A stretch of 64,000 nt of DNA from a bacterium (GTDB lineage Bacteria > UBP6 > UBA1177): positions 1 through 64,000 of the forward strand of contig JAGCUA010000053.1 in the NCBI GenBank assembly GCA_017963125.1. The letters are read 5' to 3'. Position 1 is the first letter of the stretch. Every line of letters begins with the position of its first letter. The notes below the pieces were generated by a model. The model was not told the origin of the DNA. It made no database searches and saw only the letters and a list, made by a program, of their open reading frames with translations. The translations under genes were made by a program, and so were the position numbers. Below, piece by piece: positions 41,723 through 50,701 of the stretch.

Positions 41723-42766
41723 ATGAACAACAAAATAACAAAGCAAAATGAAAATGAGAACCTCATTAAATCTGAAACAGTCTTTGTAAATGATATAAAG
41801 AAGATCATAAATGAAGGCAGAAAGTCAGCATATAGCGCAGTTTCCGCCGTTATGATTCAAACATATTGGAACATTGGCAGACGAATCATAGAGCAGGAGC
41901 AGAGAGGAAAAACACGCGCTGCGTACGGTGCGCATTTGATAGACTTGCTTTCGGAAGAACTCTCGAAAGAATACGGCACAGGATTTTCCGCACGATATCT
42001 GAGACAATTCAGAAAATTCTATGTGATTTTTCCGGAATCAGAGATTTGGAAAACGCGATTTCCAAATTTGACATGGACACACTACCTTGCGGTTTTGCGT
42101 GTCTCGGATGAAACTGCGTGCCGTTGGTATATTGAAGCAGCTTCTAAAGAAATGTGGAGTGTCAGGACTTTAAACAGAAATATAAGCACCCAATATTTTG
42201 AACGCCATATGTCTAATCCGGCTGACGCCATAAAAGGTAAAAAGAAAATTTCAGCCCCCAAAGTTCTGAAAAATCCTTTCGTTGCAGAATTTTTGGGGTT
42301 CAAAACCGACGATAGTTTTTCTGAATCTGATTTGGAAAGTGCCATAATAACACATTTGAAAGATTTTCTGCTCGAAATGGGCAGAGGATTTGCATTCGTG
42401 GCTCGGCAGCAGCATATTCATACTGATGCGGAAGATTATTATATTGATCTCGTGTTTTATAACATAATTTTAAAATGTTATGTCCTTATTGACTTGAAGG
42501 CAGGTAAAATCAGGCATCAGGATGTCGGTCAAATGGATATGTATGTTCGTATGTACGATGAATTAAAACGGACTGATGGTGATAATCCGACAATCGGTGT
42601 TCTGCTTTGTTCAGAAACGGACGAGGCTATTGCAAAATACTCGGTTCTTCGGGAGAGTGACCGTCTTTTTGCCACCAAACTTATGACTTGTATGCCTACC
42701 GAAGAGCAGCTAAAGGCAGAAATAGAACATCAGAAAGAAATTTTCAGACTACAGCATGAAGAATAA
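41723..42766 (+). CDS. PDDEXK nuclease, DUF1016/YhcG family (complete)
   Basis: ATG at 41723 follows a GGGG site. The N-terminal DUF1016 helical domain (about 20-180) includes IQTYWNIGRRIIEQEQ and LSKEYGTGFSARYLRQFRKF. The C-terminal PDDEXK nuclease has FSESDLESAIITHL, FAFVARQQ, EDYYIDLVFYN and CYVLIDLKAG, with all core acidic and Lys residues present. Such proteins often lie with restriction or other defence genes; its partner could be the DUF262 genes downstream. It is the intact counterpart of the gutted gene at 1-666. Confidence 0.85.
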   Translation: MNNKITKQNENENLIKSETVFVNDIKKIINEGRKSAYSAVSAVMIQTYWNIGRRIIEQEQRGKTRAAYGAHLIDLLSEELSKEYGTGFSARYLRQFRKFYVIFPESEIWKTRFPNLTWTHYLAVLRVSDETACRWYIEAASKEMWSVRTLNRNISTQYFERHMSNPADAIKGKKKISAPKVLKNPFVAEFLGFKTDDSFSESDLESAIITHLKDFLLEMGRGFAFVARQQHIHTDAEDYYIDLVFYNIILKCYVLIDLKAGKIRHQDVGQMDMYVRMYDELKRTDGDNPTIGVLLCSETDEAIAKYSVLRESDRLFATKLMTCMPTEEQLKAEIEHQKEIFRLQHEE

Positions 42767-43056
42767 AGGCGAGTCGTTGAAAAAAAATGCCCAAAGTGGC
42801 AAAAATTTTCAGCGGAACTTGATTTTCAGCAATAATTCCACTGCACCGACTTTCATCATCTGTTATTTTGTTCCTTGCGTTTCTTGCGCTGAATAACTCA
42901 ATTTCCGAAACAGTGTCTCGGAGATTCATGTAAGTTGGCCTCGCTATCTTTGTAAAAATATTCAGCATGGATTTTTTCAAAAAAATCAAAGATTTTTGTT
43001 GATTATTTGAGCTGTATCGGTCTTAATTGCAAGACTTTAAACGGAAGGAGGTGCTA
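42767..43056. other. Intergenic stretch with a 33-bp repeat
   Basis: No gene is supported. It contains the second 33-bp direct repeat (42853-42885) and AAAAATCAAAGATTTTT-like hairpin sequence near 42980, plus the AAGGAGG site of the DUF262 gene. Confidence 0.4.
42853..42885. repeat. 33-bp direct repeat, copy 2
   Basis: TCATCATCTGTTATTTTG followed by TTCCTTGCGTTTCTT; two mismatches to copy 1. The pair brackets the small gene and the DUF1016 gene. Confidence 0.7.
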
Positions 43057-44565
43057 TTGGGCAACAATCTGATTTTAGGGATTACAAAAATAGGAGATTT
43101 ACTCGTAAACAATAAAATTTCTGAAACTAATGTAGATAAAGAAGGAAGATCTGTTTCATTGAAAATTCCGCCGTATCAGCGGCCTTACAAGTGGACTGCC
43201 AAAAACGCCAATCAGCTTTTGGATGATATTATTGAGGCGATAAACGAAAACAAGGAAGTCTATCGTGTCGGAACGCTGATTCTGCATAACAAAAACAATG
43301 AAAATAAAGATTACGATATTGTTGACGGTCAGCAGAGAGTCATAACCTTTGCGTTGCTGCTGCAAGCTTTGAATCAAGTTTTGGAAAAGAAAAACAGTGA
43401 AAACAAGCAGGAGGATATTAGCTTTTTAAGCGAAGAATTAGCAGATAACGACTATAATCTTCACAATGTTTTAAATAACTTCAGAGTATTCGAGCGGCGG
43501 ATCAACAATATCGAGAAAAAAGATGAACTGAAAAAGTTTATAGAAGGACAATGCGAACTTGTTGTAGTAATTACAAGTGATTTATCGGAAGCATTCCAGT
43601 TTTTCGATTCGCAGAACGCCCGCGGAAAGGCACTTTATCCGCACGATCTGCTGAAAGCCTATCACCTTCGCGAAATGCAGGATCTAAGCGCGGAGAAAAC
43701 CGAAAAAATCGTCAAAACATGGGAAGATTGTGACCAAAAGGAGCTTTCAAACCTTTTTAAGGAATATCTTTACCGCTTGAAAGAGTGGATCAAAGGTAAT
43801 CGTTCCGATGAGCTTACCGAAAAAAATATCGATATGTTCAAAGGAATCACGGCAAAAGACAAACATCCTTATGCACAGTTTTACAAAGGAGCGTTTGCTT
43901 ATGCCGACAATCTCAACAACTCTTCTGTGCCGTTTGTTACTGGTGGAAAGCTGCTAAAACCTTTCCAGATTGATGCTCCGGTTATTGCCGGGAAACCCTT
44001 TTTCGAATATGCAAAACACTATTTTGATATTCTTGCGGACATCAAGGATAACGACAAATATTCCGGTTACTTTATAAACGACAACGAAATAGTAAAAACA
44101 CTGGATAAATATTACAGTCACGGTACTGGCAACAGGATCACGCGCTTGCTTTTCGATACTGCGATTCTCCTTTATGTGGACAGGTTCTGTCCGCTTGTTC
44201 CAGATAAAACAGATCTGAATTTTTTTGAGGAATTTGTGAAATTTGCATTTATCTGGGCTTATTCAATGCGGGCTCAGTATACAAACGTCGGCTGGCTTGT
44301 AGCGCAGAATTTCATAACAGAAACATCAAAGAAAGAAGGCTTGAGAAACAGCTTTAACATCTACAGGATGATTGCTGATTCAGATTCACCCAATGTCTTG
44401 CTTTCAAAACTTTCGGACAATCTTGTTCCGCTTGAAAGTATAAAAGCTGAAAAGAAGGTAATCAACAAAGATAAAGATGAAGAAGATGAAGACAAAATTT
44501 TTGTAAATTATCTGCACTTCTTCAAAGCCTATAAATTTTGGGAGATAAAAGATGAGCCAAAATAA
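43057..44565 (+). CDS. DUF262 protein without a nuclease domain
   Basis: I place the start at TTG 43057, six bases after AAGGAGG. The DUF262 domain has IPPYQRPYKW (37-46), VGTLIL, DIVDGQQR (DGQQR at 90-94) and FFDSQNARGKALYPHDLLKA. The remaining C-terminal part is helical, with no DUF1524 HNH motif. In GmrSD-type systems DUF262 carries the nucleotide-dependent part and DUF1524 the nuclease; this gene seems to be the helper. Its end overlaps the next gene by 14 bases. Confidence 0.85.
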   Translation: MGNNLILGITKIGDLLVNNKISETNVDKEGRSVSLKIPPYQRPYKWTAKNANQLLDDIIEAINENKEVYRVGTLILHNKNNENKDYDIVDGQQRVITFALLLQALNQVLEKKNSENKQEDISFLSEELADNDYNLHNVLNNFRVFERRINNIEKKDELKKFIEGQCELVVVITSDLSEAFQFFDSQNARGKALYPHDLLKAYHLREMQDLSAEKTEKIVKTWEDCDQKELSNLFKEYLYRLKEWIKGNRSDELTEKNIDMFKGITAKDKHPYAQFYKGAFAYADNLNNSSVPFVTGGKLLKPFQIDAPVIAGKPFFEYAKHYFDILADIKDNDKYSGYFINDNEIVKTLDKYYSHGTGNRITRLLFDTAILLYVDRFCPLVPDKTDLNFFEEFVKFAFIWAYSMRAQYTNVGWLVAQNFITETSKKEGLRNSFNIYRMIADSDSPNVLLSKLSDNLVPLESIKAEKKVINKDKDEEDEDKIFVNYLHFFKAYKFWEIKDEPK

Positions 44566-46405
44566 TAATGATCTGCCGTTGCAGGAACTTTCAATAAATA
44601 AGTTATTCTGTGAAGAGTCACGCACATACGAAATTCCGATTTATCAGCGGAATTATGCATGGGGAAAAGACGAAATAGAGACTCTTGTGCAGGATGTTTA
44701 TGATTCTTTTACAAAACAAAAAGAGAACTATTACATAGGCACTTTGGTAACATTCCGTAAAGATAACAATCTCTTTGAAGTAATCGACGGACAACAGCGG
44801 CTTACGACAATTTATTTGATTTTGAAGGCTTTAAACGAAAAGCCAAAAAGCAAATTAACCTACAAAGCCCGCCCAAAATCAGATAAGACGTTGAATGCAT
44901 TGCCCGATTTCAAAGATATTGAAGAAAAAGACCAAGGAATTGTGAATGGTTTTAATTGGGCAAAAAATGCTTTAAAGGATAAAACAGATTTAAAGGATTA
45001 TTTTCTGAACAAAGTTCACATTATTCATTATCAGGTTCCGCATGACATTGACTTGAACCATTATTTTGAGGTTATGAACTCACGCGGTGAGCAGCTCGAA
45101 AAACACGAAATTGTAAAAGCAAGGCTGATGGGAAAACTTGATAATGGTAATGATGATGCTCGAATGATTTTCAATAAAATTTGGGAAGCATGCAGCCAGA
45201 TGTCAACCTATGTGCAAAGGAATTTGTCAGAAGTTTTCAATGATAAGCCAGATAAATTTGAACTAAGCGATTTTGACTCGTTGAAAATAGAAAACAATGA
45301 ACAACGAGGCTCAAAATCAATCGAAAAAATTTTGTCCGAAGAGAGTTTAAAAACATTAAAAAAAGAAGAAAAAAGCGATACTTTCCAACCGATAATCGAC
45401 TTTCCGAATTTTCTGCTGATCGTCTTGAAAATTACAAGAATGCTGGATGAAAACGATCAAGAAACCAAAGTTACACTTGACGACAAGGAACTTCTGAGTG
45501 AGTTTGATAAAGCGAAATTTGATGCTGACAAAGTAAAAACTTTTGCATTCAACCTCTTAAAAGCTCGTTTTTTTCTTGATAACTACATCGTTCATCATTC
45601 AAACGAAGATGATATTTATGGGAACAACCCATGGAAACTTCAAGTTTTGACAAAAAAAGATAAAGAAACAACGCCTGAAAACCTTTGTTCCGATAACAAA
45701 GAATTGCAGGAAAAATTGGTTCACCTTCTTTCGATGTTTGAAGTTTCTTACACTGCGAAACAATATAAAAACTATCTTTTTGATTGTCTCTATTGGTTAA
45801 TGAAAGATGATTTAAAAAATGTTTCCAGTTATGCTGATTTTGTGGAAAATCTTGCTAGTAAATATTTCAAAACTTCTGCGAAAGATTTTGAAAATCCTGC
45901 AAGAATTCCGCTGTTTGTTTTTAATTACCTTGATTATAAAATCTGGAAACTGTATGCGGAACAGTTGAAGGGCCAAGAATCTGAAAAGGGAGATTCTAAA
46001 AGAAGACCGTTCTTTGAGCAACTTGGTTGTTCTGATTTCGGACTTGATATTTTTCAGAAATTCTATTTTTCAAGAACGCGCCGCAGCCTTGAACACTATT
46101 TTCCGCAGGCTAATGCAAATAAAGAAGGCGCACCCAATGATAAACAGATAAATTGCTTCGGTAATTTTGCAATGATCGGTGCAGAAGCAAACAGTTCCGG
46201 TTCAAATTGGAGCCCTAAAGCGAAACTTGATCACTATCTTGACCCTTCAGGAAAGATAAATCAGATCAGCGTAGCTTCATTAAAATTTATGATAATGATG
46301 CAAATCTGCAAAGATCATAAAAAATGGGAGAGGAAAGAAATTCAAGAACACCAAAGCAAAATGCTCGCAATTTTGGGGTTGACAGAAGAGAAGGTGGGTT
46401 GTTGA
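44552..46405 (+). CDS. DUF262-DUF1524 nuclease protein
   Basis: A DUF262 domain with IPIYQRNYAWGKDEIETLV and VIDGQQRLTTIY (DGQQR at 79-83), then FEVMNSRGEQLEKHEIVKAR. The C-terminal DUF1524 (HNH-type) has SLEHYFPQ (513-519) and INCFGNFAMIGAEANSSGSN, so its active site looks intact. Such proteins are GmrSD-type endonucleases that cut modified phage DNA. Pairing with a DUF262-only gene is common in defence loci. AT-rich like the previous gene; the two overlap and must be cotranscribed. Confidence 0.88.
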   Translation: MSQNNNDLPLQELSINKLFCEESRTYEIPIYQRNYAWGKDEIETLVQDVYDSFTKQKENYYIGTLVTFRKDNNLFEVIDGQQRLTTIYLILKALNEKPKSKLTYKARPKSDKTLNALPDFKDIEEKDQGIVNGFNWAKNALKDKTDLKDYFLNKVHIIHYQVPHDIDLNHYFEVMNSRGEQLEKHEIVKARLMGKLDNGNDDARMIFNKIWEACSQMSTYVQRNLSEVFNDKPDKFELSDFDSLKIENNEQRGSKSIEKILSEESLKTLKKEEKSDTFQPIIDFPNFLLIVLKITRMLDENDQETKVTLDDKELLSEFDKAKFDADKVKTFAFNLLKARFFLDNYIVHHSNEDDIYGNNPWKLQVLTKKDKETTPENLCSDNKELQEKLVHLLSMFEVSYTAKQYKNYLFDCLYWLMKDDLKNVSSYADFVENLASKYFKTSAKDFENPARIPLFVFNYLDYKIWKLYAEQLKGQESEKGDSKRRPFFEQLGCSDFGLDIFQKFYFSRTRRSLEHYFPQANANKEGAPNDKQINCFGNFAMIGAEANSSGSNWSPKAKLDHYLDPSGKINQISVASLKFMIMMQICKDHKKWERKEIQEHQSKMLAILGLTEEKVGC

Positions 46406-46407
46406 CG

Positions 46408-46524
46408 ATGGAGAAAAAATTGATACCACAGTCAATAAACTTCCTAAAGACTTCCCAAAGAAATTCCCAAAGACGGCACCCAAGATGGCACTCAAGACGG
46501 CACTCAAATGAGGATTCGAAATAA
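46408..46524 (+). pseudogene. Tail-like relic with 12-bp repeats
   Basis: A frame without its own start reads DDGEKIDTTVNKLP then KDFP, KKFP, KTAP, KMAL, KTAL and stops. Four-residue period repeats after a TTVN block are, from memory, typical of C-terminal tails of AlbA_2/Fic-type proteins. It is therefore perhaps the remnant of such a gene; the 12-bp DNA repeats are at 46446-46505. Confidence 0.35.
46446..46505. repeat. Five degenerate 12-bp tandem units
   Basis: AAAGACTTCCCA, AAGAAATTCCCA, AAGACGGCACCC, AAGATGGCACTC, AAGACGGCACTC in direct succession. Confidence 0.7.
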
Positions 46525-47244
46525 ATGCAGCACCAGCTTGAAATAAACGGCAGGATCCTGGAATACACTCTTGAACGGAAGAAGGTGAAAAACCTGAATC
46601 TGAGGATAAGGCGGGACGGAAGCGTCTATGTTTCGGCAAACAAGTCGGTTCCGCTGGATTACATCGAGAATTTTCTAAGGTCAAAGTCGGACTTTATTTT
46701 CAAAGCAGTCGAGCATTATTCTGAAGTCTCTGCCATGAAGGAATCCCCGAAAAAATATGTGGACGGAGAATCGTTCCGCGTTCTCGGGCATGATCTGAGG
46801 CTGAAAGTGATCCGCGGGGCGAGGAACGAAGTCAAAAACGACGGTGTTTTCATAACCTTGCGGGTGAAAGATCCTTTTGACACCGATATGAAAGAACGTG
46901 TTTTCCGCAAGTGGCTGACATCTGTTTGCAAAGAAACTGTGACAAAATTATGCGAAGCGGTTTATCCGAAATTCAAGAAATACGGCATAGATTTTCCTGA
47001 AATAAAGTTCAGAAACATGGTTTCCCGCTGGGGAAGCTGCACGCCCGGCAGAAAAACCCTCACTTTCAGTTATGCACTCGCCACAGTTCCGGTTTCGTGC
47101 ATCGAATACGTCGTCATGCACGAATTCACCCATTTTCTGCATCTCAACCATTCGCCCGATTTTTACCGTCAGCTTGCGGTTTTCATGCCTGACTGGCGTG
47201 AGAGAAAGAAACTTCTTGAAAAAAGTGTGTGCCGGAAAGTGTGA
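46525..47244 (+). CDS. YgjP-type (M48-like) metallopeptidase
   Basis: The 239-aa protein has VMHEFTHFLHLNHS (HEFTH at 199-203, NHS at 208-210) and MVSRWGSC, the typical zinc-peptidase site and preceding motif of the YgjP/DUF45 family. Such genes often sit beside type I restriction or other defence genes, although their substrate is unknown. Composition is more GC-rich than the DUF262 genes, so it could be a core neighbour. Convergent with the GH57 gene. Confidence 0.85.
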   Translation: MQHQLEINGRILEYTLERKKVKNLNLRIRRDGSVYVSANKSVPLDYIENFLRSKSDFIFKAVEHYSEVSAMKESPKKYVDGESFRVLGHDLRLKVIRGARNEVKNDGVFITLRVKDPFDTDMKERVFRKWLTSVCKETVTKLCEAVYPKFKKYGIDFPEIKFRNMVSRWGSCTPGRKTLTFSYALATVPVSCIEYVVMHEFTHFLHLNHSPDFYRQLAVFMPDWRERKKLLEKSVCRKV

Positions 47245-47247
47245 CTT

Positions 47248-49422
47248 CTACACGTCCCAGAGTTTGAAAAGGGCTGCTTCGTCTGGGACAGTCACTTCAA
47301 TCGAACCGTTTCCGGGGATCCTTTCGAGTTCTATTCCCTCGTTTGAAAGGATTTTGAAGTAGATCCGCACTTTTTCGCCCGGTTTCAGGCCGATTTTCTT
47401 TGCATAAAGAGTGAACTCCATAACTTCGTCGAAAGCTGCTTCGCCGGCCCCCACGATGTCGGAAACTCTTCCTGATTCGTTGCTGCTGTGGATCAGGAAA
47501 GGTGTTTTTTCGATCCTCACCATCGGAAGAGCGAAATCTATGCTTTTGTGATCCATCACAAAGCCTTTGATAAAGTATTTTTTGTGCTCGTAAAAGTGCA
47601 TCGGGTTTGTCAGTTCGATCCTGAAAAAGAGCATATCGCGGTTGAAGCCGTAAAGGATCTTGTCAACGAGTTTGATCGAATTATACATCGCGCCGCCGGC
47701 TTTCTGCGCGTTTTCGAAGCGTCCGGCACCCGCCCATTCGTAATAACCGTTGCTGTGACCAGAAATAACCGGATTTATCTCGCCGGTCGGTTCGACGAGC
47801 AGACTGTTGCTCAGTTCTGACGAAATCGGAATGTCGAGGAATGTCGGATAGTTCATGCCGAGCAGATTGTAGACGCGGCGCAGATGACGCCTGAAAAGAC
47901 GGTCGAAAAGCCAGTCGTTTTCGGTCGAGAACTGCGGACCGTACCACCAGAACCAGTCGCTTCCTTCAGCTCTGTAGAGACAGCGCATGATTTCAGAATG
48001 GATCTGCGGCCCGACAATGTGATTCTGGCTGTATTTCGCGTAAAAATCGCGGACCCGCTTGAGGTAACCCCACGCGGCATTGTCTTCGTCGTTTCCGATC
48101 CAGATTTCGTAATTCCCGTTTATCCATGAACCCGACCACAAGTCGTTTATGACCGGATATTTGTCGGTTCCGCGACTGATTATGTCGGAATAAACCGTAG
48201 TTTTTATCACGCTATCGCTGCTAAGACGCATGAAAAGTTCTTTCAAAAAGTGCTCGCCGTTATCTGGATAGGATTCCCACGCGTTTTCGCCGTCCATTAT
48301 GACCGAAACGACTGGTTCCGAGCCGTTTGACGGAAAACTTGCCGCCGCGTTCCTGACATAGTTCACAAAAATGTCAGCAGCCTGCTCAGGTTTCATCTGC
48401 GAAAAAGAAAATCCCAGAAGATCCGACAGATATTTGTCTCTGAAAAATATTGCGACATCCTGATTTTTCTCACCTTTCAAAAGATACGGTGTGTAGAGCA
48501 CCTGAGATTTGTCGCTGCGGCCGAGGGATTTCAGAAGAATAGTTTCATCAGTTGTCATCCACTTTACCGAAGAATCGGCAGCGGCATCGATTATTTCGGG
48601 CGCAACCGAGCCTTCAGCAGGCCACATTCCGTTCAGAGTACGTCCCCATACCTCTTCACTGTAACGCTTTCCCTCTTCCAAATGCCATTTTGCGTCTTCG
48701 GGATAGGAAAATTTTGCCGGAAGCGGGGAACTCATGCACCTTTTTGCGATATCGGTATCGTAAACAAGCGGAAAAATCGGGTGATAGAACGGCGTGAACG
48801 AAATTTCGATGACACCTTCATCGGCAAGACGTCTGTAAAGCGGGATTATGCTGCGCAGGACCTTGCGCTGGATTTCGAGAAGATCCTCCTTGTCCCTTTT
48901 TGTAAAGCCGCAGTCCTTGCGCTCGAGTTCTGCGAGACGCTCAAACTCCGCTTTTGCAGTAAAACCGAACCATTTTAAGTTGAAAAGGACCTGCAGATCG
49001 AGGATCTCGTCATCGGAAAAAAGACGTGCCATCTCGTTCCAGCCAAGTTTCTTTTCGTAGCGCAGACGTTTGTTCAAAAGCTCGTTGTAACGCGGCGAAG
49101 TCCTTACCAGACGGTCCCAGTTTATCATAAAAAAATTCTTTATGACGAACGCTTTCTGCTCTTCCTTCATCTCTGACGGGTCAGCGATCGTGTGTTCGAG
49201 CCATGCGTCGGTCACATTGTTTTCGGCGTAGTCCTTAAGCTGCTCGATAAGCGACGGAACGACGTTCACGACACCTTTGACACCGTATTTTTTCATTGCA
49301 GAAGGAATATCGTAGTAGCCTTTCAGCGCGTGAAGCCGGACCCACGGCATGAGGTATGTGTTTCTGATGCAGTCTTTGTAGTAAGGCTGGTGCATGTGCC
49401 ACAAAAAAACGAGTTCAGTCAT
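47248..49422 (-). CDS. GH57 family glycoside hydrolase
   Basis: GH57 conserved regions are all seen: LWHMHQPYY (7-15), GMWPAEGSVAPE, WMTTDETIL and MDGENAWESYP (with the acid/base Asp). The family includes alpha-amylase, amylopullulanase and 4-alpha-glucanotransferase. The C-terminal 250 residues form a beta-rich domain (about residues 480-724). The gene follows glgC by 3 bases, so it probably degrades or remodels glycogen-type glucan. Intracellular, since no signal peptide is seen. Confidence 0.9.
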   Translation of the reverse strand: MTELVFLWHMHQPYYKDCIRNTYLMPWVRLHALKGYYDIPSAMKKYGVKGVVNVVPSLIEQLKDYAENNVTDAWLEHTIADPSEMKEEQKAFVIKNFFMINWDRLVRTSPRYNELLNKRLRYEKKLGWNEMARLFSDDEILDLQVLFNLKWFGFTAKAEFERLAELERKDCGFTKRDKEDLLEIQRKVLRSIIPLYRRLADEGVIEISFTPFYHPIFPLVYDTDIAKRCMSSPLPAKFSYPEDAKWHLEEGKRYSEEVWGRTLNGMWPAEGSVAPEIIDAAADSSVKWMTTDETILLKSLGRSDKSQVLYTPYLLKGEKNQDVAIFFRDKYLSDLLGFSFSQMKPEQAADIFVNYVRNAAASFPSNGSEPVVSVIMDGENAWESYPDNGEHFLKELFMRLSSDSVIKTTVYSDIISRGTDKYPVINDLWSGSWINGNYEIWIGNDEDNAAWGYLKRVRDFYAKYSQNHIVGPQIHSEIMRCLYRAEGSDWFWWYGPQFSTENDWLFDRLFRRHLRRVYNLLGMNYPTFLDIPISSELSNSLLVEPTGEINPVISGHSNGYYEWAGAGRFENAQKAGGAMYNSIKLVDKILYGFNRDMLFFRIELTNPMHFYEHKKYFIKGFVMDHKSIDFALPMVRIEKTPFLIHSSNESGRVSDIVGAGEAAFDEVMEFTLYAKKIGLKPGEKVRIYFKILSNEGIELERIPGNGSIEVTVPDEAALFKLWDV

Positions 49423-49425
49423 GGA

Positions 49426-50676
49426 CTATCTGTCCTCCTGGAAATTGTAACCCTTGGGAACGACAACTATTCCGTCTTCAGTAACGGTAAAGCCGCGCTC
49501 TGCATCCTTCTTGAGGTCGAAACCGATCTTCGTGTCGGGCGGAATGACGACGTTCTTATCGACAATGACGTTTTTAAGCTCGCAGTAACGCCCGATCTTG
49601 ACGTTGTTGAGGATTACGCACTGGTCAAGTTTGCTGTAGCTGTTGACTCTGACACCGGGCGAAAGAACGGAGCGGTTTACGCTGCCGCCGCTGATGATGC
49701 ACCCTTCCGAAACAAGCGAATCTGTCGCGATCCCGAGCCTTTTATGCTCCTTGTCTGCAAAAACGAACTTCGCCGGCGGCATATTGACTTCCGGGAAACC
49801 GAAAATCGGCCAGTGGCGGTTGTAGAGATTGATCGCCGGAGAGACCGAAACCAGGTCCATGTGGGCTTCGAAGTAGCTTTTTATAGTTCCGACATCGCGC
49901 CAGTAAGGTTTTTCATACTCGTTTTCATCTGGCATGTAGATCGTATTTTTGAGGAAATCGTAAACATAGACCCGTTTGTAGGGATAAAGCGCCGGAATTA
50001 CGTTTTTGCCGAAATCGTGCTCGCTTAACGGATCTCTCGCATCATTCGTAACCGCATTGACGAGAACATCGCGGGAAAAAAGGTAGTTCCCCATGCTGAC
50101 GAGCGCGTAATCAGGTTTCCCGGGGATCGGCTTCGGATTTTTCGGTTTCTCTTCAAAACCGATCATGCGGTAGTCTTCATCTATTTCGATGACGCCGAAA
50201 GCGCTCGCTTCCTTTATCGGAACGGGGAGAGCTGCGATCGTCATATCCGCGTTTTTGATGTTGTGGTATGTGTACATCTGCGAAATATCCATCTTGTAAA
50301 TGTGGTCGCCGCTGAAAACGAAGACATTTTTCGGAGATTCGTCACGGACAAGGTTGAGATTCTGATAAATAGCATCGGCACTGCCGAGATACCAGTTTTC
50401 GCCGGTACGCATCTGCGCCGGGACCGAATCGACATACTGGTTGAAGCGCGGCGACAGCCCCCAGTTCCTCGAAATGTGCTGGATCAGTGAATCGCTCATA
50501 AACTGCGTCAGAACTTTGATCTGCATAAAGCCGGAGTTGACGAAGTTGCTCAGAACGAAGTCGATGATACGGTAGGAACCGCCGAACGGAACCGCCGGTT
50601 TCGCCCTGTCAAGAGTGAGCGGAGCGAGCCTTTTGCCCTGACCGCCTGCGAGGATCATTACGAGTGCCTTTGACAT
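49426..50676 (-). CDS. glgC: Glucose-1-phosphate adenylyltransferase
   Basis: GlgC makes ADP-glucose for glycogen. MILAGGQGKRLAPLT, AKPAVPFGGSYRIIDFVLSN, SADAIYQN, FSGDHIYKMD and a left-handed beta-helix end (ILNNVKIGRYCELKNVIVD) fit well. Length 416 aa is normal. AGAGGAG precedes the ATG; the GH57 gene follows at once. Confidence 0.95.
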   Translation of the reverse strand: MSKALVMILAGGQGKRLAPLTLDRAKPAVPFGGSYRIIDFVLSNFVNSGFMQIKVLTQFMSDSLIQHISRNWGLSPRFNQYVDSVPAQMRTGENWYLGSADAIYQNLNLVRDESPKNVFVFSGDHIYKMDISQMYTYHNIKNADMTIAALPVPIKEASAFGVIEIDEDYRMIGFEEKPKNPKPIPGKPDYALVSMGNYLFSRDVLVNAVTNDARDPLSEHDFGKNVIPALYPYKRVYVYDFLKNTIYMPDENEYEKPYWRDVGTIKSYFEAHMDLVSVSPAINLYNRHWPIFGFPEVNMPPAKFVFADKEHKRLGIATDSLVSEGCIISGGSVNRSVLSPGVRVNSYSKLDQCVILNNVKIGRYCELKNVIVDKNVVIPPDTKIGFDLKKDAERGFTVTEDGIVVVPKGYNFQEDR

Positions 50677-50701
50677 TTTTCTCTCCTCTTAAAAGTTAGA
50701 T

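Noticed and set aside
42744-42989. An 81-codon minus-strand frame in the gap after the DUF1016 gene
   Set aside because: It lacks a ribosome-binding site and family match; part of it is the 33-bp repeat.
46446-46505. 12-bp tandem units as a CRISPR array
   Set aside because: Units are contiguous, too short and have no spacers; no cas genes in the window.
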